A DNA stretch of 64,000 bases, from positions 10,647,501-10,711,500 of the forward strand of contig WPIO01000006.1 of NCBI GenBank assembly GCA_009760855.2. The letters are read 5' to 3'. Positions 31,016 through 42,255 of the stretch are shown one piece after another. The DNA comes from Cristatella mucedo. Taxonomy: Eukaryota > Bryozoa > Phylactolaemata > Cristatellidae. Under the pieces are notes generated by a model that did no database searches, was not told where the DNA came from, and saw only the letters and a program-made list of their open reading frames with translations. The translations under genes were made by a program, and so were the position numbers. How positions within the stretch are numbered: position 1 is the first letter of the stretch; every line of letters starts with the position of its first letter.

Positions 31016-31207
31016 GTCTGCACCAGGCTCCATTCTAACTTTAGCCGGTCTACACCCGGTGTCCTAGTCGAACCTACTATAGCAAGCACATTAGTCGGTC
31101 CATCTCCTAACCGTATCGCCTGCAAGCTCCATTCTAGCCTGAGCTAGATGGGCCAGGAGCCGGGTCTGTACTAGGTGCCCTAGTCGAACCCACTAAGGCA
31201 AGGGTCG
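31016..31207. repeat. Degenerate direct duplication of about 100 bp
   Basis: The order GGCTCCATTCTA..., GGTGTCCTAGTCGAACCTAC, TAGCAAGCAC, TAGTCGGT is repeated as AGCTCCATTCTA..., GGTGCCCTAGTCGAACCCAC, AAGGCAAGGG, GTCGGT. Confidence 0.6.
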
Positions 31208-31823
31208 GTATCGCGACTAACCCGAGAACTGCCCCAGTGCAAGTATATACTCTTTGCTGGTTTGCCTCAACGTCGTTCTAACACTTTTGCCTGCAGACTG
31301 GCATTTCCACAGCAGCCCGTTTTGTGACTTGGGGGTTTGATACCTTGGCTTGGCTGGCTTGGTGCCCAAGACGCCGTGCATTGGCCCACCACTCAGGCGG
31401 CACAATTCGCCATTCTCTTTGTTGATCACGTGAGCCTGACCTTTCTCTCATCTCGGTGCGCCGACGGCTGGCTTTAGCTTCGCCGCTTTACCCCGTGTGT
31501 TCTCTGCTGACAGTGCCGAAGCCCTATGCTTGCTAAGGCCAGCTGCGCTTTCATAAATGTCCCTCGTCTACGCAAGTCGCACGATTTGACGTCGTGGCAA
31601 CTGTAAATTGATTTGACGTCGTGGCAACTGCTGTAGCATGCATGTATGTATGTATGTATGCATGCACTCTTCCACCTTCTTGCACTTCCACCGACTATTC
31701 GCCTGCCTTCCTTCAAAGCTGTATATTCTTTCTGAGCCACCGTTGGCAGCCCTCAACCGAAGCCCTTCCTTTAGAGGCGGCGCCGTTGGTGGCCCCGTGG
31801 TCGGCGCTCTACCGGCGGCGGCA

Positions 31824-31900
31824 GAGCGATCTGCTCGCTGGTGGAGCGATCAGCTCGATGGTGGAGCGATCAGCTCGCTGGCTGAGCGATCAGCTTGCGG
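31824..31900. repeat. 20-bp tandem repeat, four units
   Basis: GAGCGATCAGCTCGCTGGTG-like unit, slightly degenerate, ending about 50 bp before the MRPL22 terminal-exon acceptor. Confidence 0.8.
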
Positions 31901-31953
31901 CCCTGCTGGCGCTCAGCTAGCAGCTGCCAGTCGATCTCGCCTCTCCTTTCCAG

Positions 31954-32171
31954 CCGAATCGTTCGTTCGCAAATCGATCTGGATTAAAGGCATGAGAAAG
32001 CACCGAGGACCGCGCTTCGGTCTCGTGCACTACAATTACATCCACTACTTCGTCAAGCTTCGAGAGGGAAGGCCTCCCAACCACTACTACCCGCCGCCAC
32101 CCACCGGCGAGCAGTTGGCCTCGGAGTACGTTCGGCAGCTCCGAAGCCGCAAGATCGTGCACGGCTTGTAG
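31954..32171 (+). CDS. MRPL22: MRPL22 (uL22m) terminal exon
   Basis: After CTCTCCTTTCCAG, CC completes Ala, then ESFVRKSIWIKGMRKHRGPR, FGLVHYNYIHYFVKLREGRP, and SRKIVHGL to TAG 32169-32171. The basic hairpin (RKHRGPRFG) and HYFVKL strand are the tunnel-lining part of the uL22 fold. SRKIVHGL matches the human SRTIVHTL terminus. Length and all key blocks are intact. Translated from exon 2 the protein has 202 residues, about 228 with the tentative exon 1. No AATAAA was found before the LINE-B insertion 347 bp downstream, so the 3' end is not placed. Confidence 0.97.
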
Positions 32172-32517
32172 CGCAGCGGTCGTTGTCCTGGCAGCGCTGC
32201 CAGCCAGCCTCCAGCTGCGACTGGACTCCTGCTCGAGCTAGCTGCGCCGCGTGGTCGTGCAGCGAATAGTGTAGACTTTTTTCTGCATCTGCTTCTTGTT
32301 CCTCAGCAGCTTGCGCTATGCAGCTGCCGTGTGATGATTATCACTGGCTCAATCGAGTGCGCGAGTGCTACGGGAAAGCGTCGCGCGGCCGGGCACAAGC
32401 GCGAGGACAAGGAGATGAGCAAACGCCTAAACGTCTTGTCAAAACCTCGAGCCGCTGCATAGGTCGGTCTGCCGGAGGCGTGTCTTCTTCACCCTCCACC
32501 TTGGTAGGGTTCACGTC
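32172..32517. other. Probable MRPL22 3' UTR/downstream
   Basis: CpG-containing sequence without a canonical AATAAA. An open frame starting at 32318 overlaps the LINE-B tail and is not credible as a gene. Confidence 0.4.
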
Positions 32518-32862
32518 CATAATAATAATAATAATAATAATATTGCACTTGATAAAGCGCCCTCAGAGAACTTAATCTCTTTCTAGGCGCTTTACATTTG
32601 CTGCAAAGTGATACGCAATAGAATAGTAAGTAAAATCATGCTTGAAAAACAAACAAAATGAATAACATGGTTAGGGGTTACATGCACTGGGTCAGCATGC
32701 AAATGTGGTTAGTGGCAGCATGAACAGTGTCAGCACGCATAAGCAAATCGAGGACGAATCACAAAGACCCACTAAATGCTGTCCTAAATAGGTATGTTTT
32801 TATGTTTCTTTTAAATGTGGTCAGGTCAGGGGATGTTCTGATGCAGGTCGCCATAGAGTTCA
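32518..32862 (-). mobile_element. LINE-B 3' end, minus strand
   Basis: (AATA)n, TTGCACTTGATAAAGCGCCC, then the 3' UTR nearly identical to the copy at 19.4 kb, ending at GATGTTCTGATGCAGGTCG. Confidence 0.93.
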
Positions 32863-32871
32863 TGACTTTGC

Positions 32872-32990
32872 CGAGCATTATCTCACCTGCCTAAGGTCTG
32901 GCTGAGGTCGTGGGCTCGAGGCCCGAGGCATATGTGAAGTGCCTGGATAGAGATTAAGTTCTCTTTGGGTGCTATACAAATGAATTTTTT
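32872..32990 (+). repeat. SINE-1 copy
   Basis: CTGAGGTCGTGGGCTCGAGG, GGCATATGTGAAGTGCCTGG, then GATTAAGTTCTCTTTGGGTG and CTATACAAATGAATT. Confidence 0.85.
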
Positions 32991-33139
32991 TTAAAGGGTC
33001 GAATGTCCATGCGGCATTATTGCTAGCCAGTTCGCTGGTGGTAGTCTAGAAGGGCCACTAGAAAAAAAACTTAGTTCATTTGAACTCAGATCATGTGCTG
33101 GCACGATGGCCCCCACACCCCAATTTTTCTTAGTTTAAT

Positions 33140-33420
33140 TTGATGGTAATACATTTTTATATCGCCCTCAAAGAACTTAAATCACTTTATCGGCACTTTA
33201 CATATGCTGTAAAGGAAGCATGATCAAATGCTTAGTCGTAGCATACGCAATGTCAACAGGTATAACATGGTTAGAAGTGAAATGCACTGCCAATGTGTAA
33301 ATATGATTAATGGCAGAATGCACAGTGTCAGGACACCCAAGTGCGAAAAGGACGAATCACAAAGACCTAAATGCTGCGATAAACAGGTATTTTTAGCTTC
33401 TTTATTTTTTAAATCACAGC
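33140..33420 (-). mobile_element. LINE-B 3' end, minus strand (diverged)
   Basis: TTTATATCGCCCTCAAAGAA, TACATATGCTGTAAAGGAAG, then 3' UTR up to TAGCTTCTTTATTTTTTAAA. Confidence 0.8.
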
Positions 33421-35334
33421 TGTGCCACGCCTGCTATCCCTCCTCCGAAAATCCTTTTGTATCTCGACAGGACATGAAAACTAGACGTCGAATATTAAAA
33501 CACGAGCGACGACGATTCGTTGCCTTCTGAGTTGCCCCATTGTTACTTAGCCAGTAAGGTAAGTAGGGCCTTGTACATGGCTCCAACATGGTCGCCAGCG
33601 TCCATGTTGAATAGCCTGCTGTTAGCAATGTGCCCATAGCAGACAGACAATGGCTGTATGAACTAACTATGCCGTGTTAGCCGATGCCATTGCCTAGGTG
33701 ACTAGCCGGCTGTTCATTAGCTCTTTCGCGTTAATAAAACTGTTAGGCTGTGCCTCCAAGGAGTATACTGTGGGCTTAGCTCTCTTAGCAAGATTGGTTA
33801 TAGCTATCGTTGCAATACATTTAACTCAGTGTATGTGCAGATGATTAGTTTCTTATTGCTTATCGCCTAAAAACGTGTCTTAAATGTATAGCGATAGAAT
33901 AGGCTCAAACCGTCGATCACTAGCCATGCCTATCCCAAATTACTCATGCCGGATGCTTTCATCAGAGGGCGTGATGTGAGGAATTCCGAATTGATTTCGT
34001 CCTTCAAGCTCATTCTGTCTCTTGATTCATTGGTTTACTGGCGACTTCCGTTTGCCTCGCGCGGGGCCGGTAGCTGTAGGGCTGGTTTCCTAAGCAGGCT
34101 TTCTTAGAGCACGCTTTAAACTTGTGGGCATAACAACGTTTTAGCTGGGCAATAATTGGGAGTGGGAGTGACCATCCATCAGGTAATGTAAATATGCTTA
34201 TACCGAACCTTTACACTCGAAAGAAAGGAAACACACGCGAGAGCAAATCGACAGCAGATGCTCGCTGGACGTGATTTCTCCAGTGCTACCCAGGTGTTTA
34301 CCCAAGATCCGCTACGGAAATTTGGGTGTGAACCCAATTGTTTCAAGAGTCGGTGCTAGATTGTATTCCCACAAGAGGCCTTATTGCTATTGATCAGTTC
34401 TCCAACATTAAAGACTGAGGATTTAATATTTTGTGATTATTATTTAATGTATACATGCTCGGTCGTAATAGCGTTTCTCAGGGAACTGCAGTTTCCGGTC
34501 AAGCTGACTTTAATTCACGGCTGAGTGCTTTTATGTACTCAATTGCCACCGAGGTACAGATGTATGACGGGCTGTACTGCCATGGTACATTAGTCTCGAT
34601 ATGCTCCAGGATAACGCAGATGCTGCAGCCAGAATGCTGGCGTTCGGCTTAGAAATACTATCCGCTCAGTCGGTGCTATGGTAATAACAATAGCGTTTCG
34701 GTATTAATGTTTTTTATAGTTTGGGTTACTATTACGATGCTTAATCGCACGTTTATATGACGGATTGCCCTATAGACCACGGCAATCGGTTGGTCTGTGA
34801 ATACAGCGAGGGTCATTCTGTGAAGAATGATTCTGGTGAATGAATGAACGTGTTTTTGCATCGTGCCTAAATACCCAGCAGATCGTCTGGAAGCTGTAAG
34901 CATTAAGTACAGGTATTTTTATTTTGAGGACAATTGTCGCTCTTTCAAATGCTCCTCAATGCAAGCTCACGTATACCACTTAAGCCTGTGGGCGCATAAC
35001 TAAAAAGTAAAACAATAGCTATGAAATAAACCAAAAGAACAACAGAAACTGCTTGTCATAGGCAAAGCTGGTCAATGGTTGAAACACTTTCATTTAAGTA
35101 GATAAAATAAAAAAAACTAGTTTCGACCTCATACAAGATTGCCAACCGAATGGCTAGTATGGCATGATTACCAAGCAGAATACGATGCAATGCGATGATG
35201 GACCCTTGACATTCAGAACAGCGCCTACGTTTGACAAGCGGAAAAGGCTTCACTTACAAGAGTCATCGAAGTGATATCTTGGTTGAATTGGCCTTAGCTA
35301 AGTTCATGGATAAGTTAAGTAAAGAGCAGCTGAC
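33421..35334. other. Unassigned non-repetitive sequence
   Basis: 33476-33530 reads DMKTRRRILKHERRRFVAF to a stop after an acceptor-like CTCGACAG, with AATAAA at 33732. I do not recognise it, and without an upstream exon it is not called as a gene. Nothing else seen. Confidence 0.3.
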
Positions 35335-35492
35335 ATGAAAGCCTCATTCCTGTAGCGGCATACGAACCGTACGGCGGCTGTAGCCCCGCTTGCAGATGGC
35401 AGTAAGGAATTCTGTACTGCAGAGCTCAAACCCACGACCTGAGCGACCGGAAGCGCGAGCAACTTAAGTCGGTCTTGGACCCAGGGCACGGA
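35335..35492 (-). repeat. SINE-2 copy, minus strand
   Basis: GAAAGCCTCATTCCTGTAGC, GGCGGCTGTAGCCCCGCTTG, GAGCTCAAACCCACGACCTG, GCGCGAGCAACTTAAG. Confidence 0.75.
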
Positions 35493-37187
35493 ACACACGA
35501 GGCATCCAAAAGCTAACTTCTGGAAATGCGAAATGCCGTAAAATAGCTATATTTCAAAGGAGCCAGCCCTTCAATTCAAGAGTAGAGAGTTTTCGTAATG
35601 AGACGCTGGCCTGTAATTTTGCAAGGCGAATCGCTCAGAATCGGTTTGGGAAAACTGCCTATCTGCTTGTAAAAAAACTACCTTTTAGTTCCTTCGAGCA
35701 AGTAGAGAAACTGTGTTGTGGGTCAAGAAGCCAAACATGGGAAGAGCATAAACCTATGATAGAGAAGATTATGCACCTGAAGCGTTGCATGCACGTACCC
35801 ACTATACGCAAAGTACTCGGGTTCCCTCACAGATGCTTGTTGAACCTGAGCACCGACCCAAACAGCTGCCATCCATGACCTTGAACTTCCGCCTTCGCTA
35901 TCTGGTAGGTGGACGCATCGGGTTCGCGGGGGACAACCCTCGAGTGCTGCCCCTGGAATGCTGAATTGAAACCGCGATGTCCGACCTCCTAATGATTCCA
36001 GTAGGTGGCGAGGACAATGTAAACCTACGGAGAGCGTACTGGTATGCCGTTGATTAAGACTTGAAACAGATATAGTTTTTCCTGCAGCGTCGCTGCTCCG
36101 GGCCTGAGTAACATCGATCTGCGGACGAAAGCCTATGCATTGACTGTTTGACTATTCTTGTCGTAACATCGCCTATGTAATTGGTAAGACGTAGCGCGAT
36201 TCTATGCTTGGCTGTGCGTTCCTCTGACTACTGCGTGATTGTCTCTACCTTTGGTCCGAGGCCAGCATATTCTGGGCTGCTATTAGTTTCTAATGTCTTG
36301 CATATGAAGACGCGTTTCGTGGTCGCCCGACTTATATGAAGCGACATGTGTATAGAGAAGGCCATCTGTTTTGGTAGTAGCCTTCGATCTCTGTCCGATT
36401 CAGCGGAGGGAGCAAACCCTTCAATGAAATGAGATGAATATCTTCGGAGGAATGTGCGGCTGCACTAAATGAAGCCTCTGCGCTCTCTACCGCTGTTTCA
36501 CACGGAAATACTTCCGTGACGATTACATTACATGCCAGTTATTCCAGATTTTTCAAATGTGAATTTTTTTATCACTTATAAGGTGATGTATGCACCCCAT
36601 GCCTTCGTAGGAGAAGAGGCGGGCTATGTCCATTTGACATCATTGGGAGTAGACGTAACAGTGCTGATTGTGCAGGTATTACTGGCTAAGAATTTTTGCG
36701 GGATTTATTCGGAGCGTTGTCAGCCTGTCAGTTGGTCATCGCTTGGTGGGATGCAGTTTCACCAGGCCACATCAGGTATAGAATGCTCAAAAATCGAGCA
36801 AACTTCGTAAAGATTATGAAATTTTGGCCGCTTGGTCCTAACACACGAAATGTGCAAATACTAGCTAGAAATGCGTTTAGCTGTGGCTAAAAAAGTGCTC
36901 ACTACCTCGGAAGGCCCTGTGGAGGGCCTGGGCTGGTCGTTAGCAGTCAGGAAGGTATTTACTGCGAACACTTCTCAGTTATGACTATGAACGGTGCCGA
37001 GTTTTGCTGCACACCGGCTTTATGGTGAACTGACTAAAACATGCAGATGACCCCCCCCTGCAGTCACTTTCCTTGTTCACTCCTAGTGCATAATCTGCAT
37101 CAGCCAATGAGACTCAGCCGTAACCAGTTCAACCTTTTTATTCTGAAGTAGTGGCTACCTATTAGCTGTGACCATTTTCCCGGCTCC
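35493..37187. other. Unassigned sequence
   Basis: Mixed-composition DNA with no recognised repeat or gene. The open frame at 36532-36810 has no domain. Confidence 0.3.
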
Positions 37188-37244
37188 TTATGAGTTGACC
37201 GAAGAGGTCGACTCATAATGATCCTTCTCCCGGGTCATTATGAG
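37188..37244. repeat. Overlapping inverted repeats
   Basis: TTATGAGTTGACC (37188-37200) pairs with GGTCGACTCATAA (37206-37218, one mismatch). The same middle arm, as CTCATAATGA (37212-37221), pairs perfectly with TCATTATGAG (37235-37244). The outer parts also form a direct repeat (CCCGG..C.TTATGAG.TGA). Confidence 0.75.
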
Positions 37245-37569
37245 GTGAAAAAAGAGGCCTGTCGATGTGTGCCCGTGAGTGTCTGCAAGTGACCTGTCGT
37301 AGGCCTCTCAGCCATGCTGGCATTGCAGTTGTGTGCTGTGCCACTCTGCCTAAAAATTCGTGACTACCAGACGGCTGCTACTTAGAGCTGCTTGCCGTGC
37401 AAAGATTCATTTTTAGAAGAATGCTTTCTTCTTTCTGAGATTGTTAGATTACCTCGGATCTGCTAACAATTACTCAACAGGAATGCTTCAGCCCTCTCTG
37501 TGTTGATCGATCTATCTCCCTCTCTCTCTCTCCCGGCTCTCTCATATTTCTAACCATGTTACTCATTTT
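37245..37569. other. Unassigned sequence
   Basis: No gene or repeat recognised, apart from CT-rich 37515-37540. Confidence 0.35.
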
Positions 37570-37710
37570 GTTTGTTTGTTAAGCATGATATTACTCACCA
37601 TTCAATTGCATTTCCCTTTGCAGCAAATGTAAAGCGCCTAGAGAGAGAGAGATTGAGTTCTCTGAGGGCTTTTTATCAAGTGCATTATTATTATTATTAT
37701 TATTATCTCT
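37570..37710 (+). mobile_element. LINE-B 3' tail
   Basis: TTTGTTTGTTAAGCATGATA, TTTGCAGCAAATGTAAAGCG, GAGATTGAGTTCTCTGAGGG and (ATT)n. A long CT-rich region begins right after it. Confidence 0.9.
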
Positions 37711-38063
37711 CCTTCATTTCTTTCTCCTTCTGTGTCCCTCCCTTCTCTCTCTACATCTCACTCTTCCGTTTGCTCTTGCACCTCCCTCATCATTTCCCAC
37801 AATCTTTCCTTGTTGACCTGCCTGTCCCCCATCTTTCTCTGTCTGTCTGTCTGTCTCTCTCTGTCTCTCTCTGTCTCTCTCTCTGTCTCTCTGTCTCTCT
37901 GTCTCTCTGTCTCTCTGTCTCTCTGTCTCTCTGTCTCTCTGTCTCTCTGTCTCTCTGTCTCTCTGTCTCTCTGTCTCTCTGTCTCTGTCTCTGTCTCTGT
38001 CTCTCTCTGTCTCTGTCTCTGTCTCTGTCTCTGTCTCTCTGTCTCTCTCTCTCTCTCTGTCTC

Positions 38064-38152
<89 letters not shown>

Positions 38153-38520
38153 ACGCCCTGTCTCACCTCTCTCTTGCTCTCTTGGACCCTCTCTCTGTCT
38201 CTTTCCCTCTCCGTCCCTGTGTCTCTCTATCCTGTTCATTTCCTCCCTCTCATCTGTTATGTCTTTGTCTCTTGTCTCGGTTTTTCTGTCTCCCTACCTC
38301 CCTATAGCTCTCTGTCTCTCTCCATACCTTTCTCGTCTCACCGTAATTCTCCCTATCTCACTCACTCTGTCTGTCTGTATGCCTCGCTCTCTACCCTCTC
38401 AGTCTGTGTCTCTTTCTTTATGTTCTTGTCTCAGCCCAAACGCCTGCCTTTCTCTCTCTTTGTGTCTTTCTGTTTGCCTGTCTGTCAGGCTGTTCCTTCT
38501 ATCGTGGCATCTAGAATGCT
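37711..38520. repeat. (CT)n/(CTGT)n microsatellite region
   Basis: CT-rich DNA with dense CTGTCTCT repeats at 37837-38070 and pure (CT)n at about 38073-38148. Long open frames reading Ser-Leu or, on the other strand, Arg-Glu are translations of the repeat and not genes. Confidence 0.95.
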
Positions 38521-39704
38521 ACTCCACGATGCTGTCCCGACTGCTAGTCTAGTACTAATGGTTATTGAATGGCATGTTCAGTCAGAGTGCCAGCAGAAGT
38601 ACACTGCCTTTTTTCTGTCCACCCTTCTTTCGGCTAACTGCACACATAGTGGTTCATTTCTCTATCTTTGGCAGTATTCCGCTGCATTGCAAAGCCTACC
38701 TGGCGCCGTATGCTGACAGGGCCTGACAGGGCGGCAGTTTTTCGGACCCAGTCCGGCATGCCTGCCCGTGCCACTCGCGAGAACGGCTCGTGTCACTGCC
38801 GCCTTTGCAGCGTTGCCATCACTCAGACAGAGCAGACGGCAGTGTTGCTCGCCCAGCCTCTCGCTCTGCGGAGACCAGCTCTTTCTAGACGACGTCACTT
38901 CCTGCATCTCCCTGGGTTGTAGCGCAGCCTCGATCCTCGTGCATTACCCGTTAGGAGGCGCTGTGAAGTGCTGTGGCGGCTGCACCAGTGCAGCTGCAGC
39001 AGCTTTCGCCTGTTTGCCTACTGCTTTTGCAAGTTTGCTTCCTAACTTCAGCCTCGGCTGCCTTGGCCATAGGGCAAGCGCTGCCTTGGCCAGCCAGCTG
39101 CCACGGCCAGACATGCCGCTGCCGGCATGGCGTGTATCTCAGGCGTAGAGTATGACATTCTGTGCAGTGGGGGGGGGTCGGGGAGAGGCAAGGAATCTGC
39201 TTCATCCAGCAGCCGAGCTGGCAGCTTGCCTTCTGCTTGGGCAAAGGTCTGGTTAAGCGGCCTTGGCCTGACCCTGGACTCCGGCAAAGCCTCCCCAGAT
39301 TCATAAAGGGGAAAAAAGGCCGATGCTGTGGAATTTCACCTGCTGGTTTGATTTTACGTGCAAATTTTCTTTACCACATTCTGTGAGTAGTCCACTCAGG
39401 TGCGTCTGCTGCAGCTGAAATTCTGACCCACTCTTCACACTTGGCGGCTCGCATGGAATTCAATCACTGATTTAGGATGGGCAGCCGAGCGTGCTTAGCA
39501 TTCTTTAGCCGACTGTTGTAGGTGGCTAGAGAGAAGTGCTTCTCTAGCAGCAGGCATCTGGGGAATCTGACCGGCAACGATTCTGCAGAAAACTGCAAAC
39601 TCAAGTTTCACAGCCTGACCCCACACCACCCCCTTGCCCACTAGGGGGGGGGGGAAGGGGGAAGTGGGTGGTTGGGTTGTGTTATGGCTATGTGATTGAT
39701 TGCT
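38521..39704. other. Unassigned, GC-moderate
   Basis: Overlapping open frames on both strands at 38660-39390 (for example 38768-39148) show no domain. G-runs at 39170 and 39645-39655. No gene claimed. Confidence 0.3.
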
Positions 39705-39790
39705 TCTTTTACACCATTCGTAAAGGGGCTAGACAGAGATTTAGTTCTCTCAGGGCCCTACAACTCTTTCTCATTATTATTATTTTTAAC
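39705..39790 (+). mobile_element. LINE-B 3' tail
   Basis: GTAAAGGGGCTAGACAGAGA, TTTAGTTCTCTCAGGGCCCT then (ATT)n. Confidence 0.75.
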
Positions 39791-40209
39791 TGTCCAAGAT
39801 CGCCTCTTCAAGAAGTGGTTCGGCACGTGCACCGAAAATTGGCTGCCCACTGACAACCTACTCCACGTGGCATCACCCTCTTCCTGCACCTCGCCTCCCC
39901 GACCGAGCTGCATTTCTCAGCTTGTCTTTATAAATAAATATGATAATCTCGTTCTAGTCTTATGCGAGATGACTTCGTGTAGTCGAGTTTGAGCTGTGTG
40001 CTGCAGTGCCACAGACCTGTCGTAGGCCATTGCTGCTTTGCCCACGTGACAGTTTTGCGTGCTAGTCCTATGGAATGCTTGCTGCAGGAGCAGCTAAGCA
40101 GTGCCGCTGCTGCGGCTGCTGCTGCTGCAGCACGGCTTCTCTGCATCGACACTGCTTCTTGTGCTGCTGCCATTCTCTTTCTCCTCAGATTCAGCCGTGA
40201 AAGGAGGCT
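39791..40209. other. Unassigned; (GCT)n near 40105
   Basis: Contains an imperfect GCTGCTGCTG stretch at 40098-40130. No gene. Confidence 0.4.
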
Positions 40210-40395
40210 GCGCAGCTTGGTAAAGTAAAGTAAAGGCTAGCTTATTTAACAGCCTCATTGTGTATAGAGGCAGAAGAGCCTTAACAGCTGTCACCACCGC
40301 TTGCAGTGGGCTATAAAGGATCGCCCAATGCAAGGCTCGAATCACGACCTTGGTCGTAACGAGCAAGCACCCTAGCCCTGGGCTAAGACCCTGGT
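40210..40395 (-). repeat. SINE-2 copy, minus strand
   Basis: The clearest SINE-2: tail AAAGTAAAGTAAAG, AACAGCCTCATTGTGTATAG, CTTAACAGCTGTCACCACCG, AGGATCGCCCAATGCAAGGC, TCGAATCACGACC, then the head to GGGCTAAGACCC. Confidence 0.88.
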
Positions 40396-41619
40396 CCATG
40401 TGCGCCAAAAGCCCATGGGCCACTGCAAGGGTGCTATCCAAATGTGCCGACACGGTGTGTGCTGGCAGAAAAATTAGAACGTGCACTCCGAAGGAGAACA
40501 AATGCTACGGAACACGACGAGAGCCGGCGCCCAATGCCAAGCTCGTACTGTGGCAATGCAATGCTCGTGCTCTGCGCACGTGCCCGGCAGCCTCGCCCTT
40601 GTCCGACCGTTTTGCACCTGAGCCGGTACCAAGCGGGTCTAGCAAACGAGTCGGGCGAGGGATTCGCAGCACCCCCCCCCCCCCCCCCCGCAGCTGCCAA
40701 CGAGGTCATTCTTTGCGTGCCACGTGGAGCAGCAGCGATCGCCTTACCACTCCCCCAGTCGGTGCACGTGCGTCGTTTCTGAGAAGATCTCCCCAACTTT
40801 GAGCTCCTCGTGGTCGTCTTCGCAGTTCGATGTTCTTCAGTTCCGGCAGGCCGGCGCCCAGGCTGCTTATTCTGTCGTTTGTCTCGGGGGCCTCGGGGCT
40901 GCGGAATGCAAAACTCGGACTCGAGACAAATACCTGTTGTATTTTTGTCAGCGATTTCCTCGGCGATCTCGGCACTCTCCCGATTCAAGAAAATGGATTC
41001 ACTGCTTTTCTTGTAATCCCGAGCGTCAAATTTGACTGCACCGGCCCGGAAGAAACCGCCCACGACTGCTCCACCTTCTATGTGTGAGTTCTGGGCTACC
41101 TGATGTCATGAATTGGCCGGGATTCGGCCGCTCGTGGTTTGAGCTAGCAGTCACTTCCTGCAGCTGGTGGCATGGCTCATGCCCTGATGGCCGATTTGCT
41201 GCCCAGTGCTTGTGCCCTGCAAGGGATAGTGGATTGGGGAATTTTCGTTAGCATTGGCAAATGACAGCCTGCAATCGTTGTGTCAGTCCAATATTTATTC
41301 AGTCAAGCTCAATTTTATGACTGCAAAGATTGGGCCAGAATTGGGCATTGCAGCAAGGGCAGACATTTCTTGCAATTATATCTCTTTGCACCGACAGGTT
41401 AGCAATAAGCAGGTGCTGGGCTGTTTGGTGTCACTGTCGGTCATGCACTCACTGGTTTTTGCAGTGCCAGACTTGGCCACTTGCAGCCATGTTTTTGTCA
41501 GTTAGTGGATTGAGACAAGTGTTCTCCGGTCGGGAGGTGTTGAAAGCCGACAATACCTTGCAGTGGCTGCGGCTTCGCAAGTGATAGCCAGTGTCAAGAG
41601 TGGCATTTATTGGTCGGCT

Positions 41620-41627
<8 letters not shown>
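40396..41627. other. CpG-containing region with open frames, poly-C at 40672-40689
   Basis: A 209-codon minus-strand frame (complement 40434-41063) crosses an 18-bp poly-C run, read as Gly, and has no domain I recognise. Its N-terminal half (NRESAEIAEEIADKN) is more protein-like than its C-terminal half. A real but unidentified exon is possible and unproven. Confidence 0.3.
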
Positions 41628-41691
<64 letters not shown>

Positions 41692-41819
41692 CTTCCTCTC
41701 ATTCTTTTGTGCTCTGTGTCTGTGTCTGTCTCTCCCTCCTCCCTCCCTCCTCCTTCATTCCCTCTCTCCATTCCTCTCTCCCTCCCTTTCCCTCTCCCCC
41801 TCTCTCTTCCTCCCTGTCT

Positions 41820-41858
<39 letters not shown>

Positions 41859-42094
41859 CACTTCCTCTCATTCTTTCTTGCTCTGTCTCTGTCTCTGGCT
41901 CTCCCTCTTTTTCTGTCCCTCCCTCTCCCCCCTCTCTCTCTCTCGTCTCTCTCTCGTCTCTCTCTCTCTTCCCCTCATTCTTTTTTGCTCTGTCTCTGTC
42001 TGTCTCCCTCTCACCTCTCTCTCTTCCTCTTTTCTTCTATCTCACTCTATCCCTCCTTTCTCCGTCTCTGTCTCTCCGTGTCTCTGTGTGTGTC

Positions 42095-42126
<32 letters not shown>

Positions 42127-42211
42127 CTTTCTCTCACTCTCTCTGTCTGTCTCTCACTCTCTTTCACTGACTCTGTCTCTGTCTGTCTCTGTCTGTCTGT
42201 CAGTCTCACTA

Positions 42212-42243
<32 letters not shown>

Positions 42244-42255
42244 TCGCTCTGTGTC
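41628..42255. repeat. (CT)n microsatellite region
   Basis: Pure CT at 41628-41684 and 41825-41852, otherwise CTCCCT/CTGTCT mixtures. Ser-Leu-rich frames are artefacts. Confidence 0.95.

Larger units (their letters stand above)
27863..31953. other. Intron 5 of MRPL22
   Basis: 4.1 kb, GTAATG to CTCTCCTTTCCAG. Holds the plus-strand LINE-A, a SINE-1, and local tandem repeats near 31016-31207, 31583-31630 and 31824-31900. 27863-29094 otherwise shows nothing recognisable. Confidence 0.85.

Noticed and set aside
31016-31207. Direct repeats resembling a CRISPR array
   Set aside because: Only two degenerate units in an intron of a eukaryotic gene; no CRISPR structure.
37572-38552. Long open frames rich in Ser-Leu (+) and Arg-Glu (-)
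   Set aside because: They are translations of (CT)n repeats; no non-repeat domain is attached. The same holds for 41563-42457, 51143-51847 and 62616-63070.
40434-41063. 209-codon minus-strand frame
   Set aside because: Crosses a poly-C run and has no recognised domain; could be real but not supportable.
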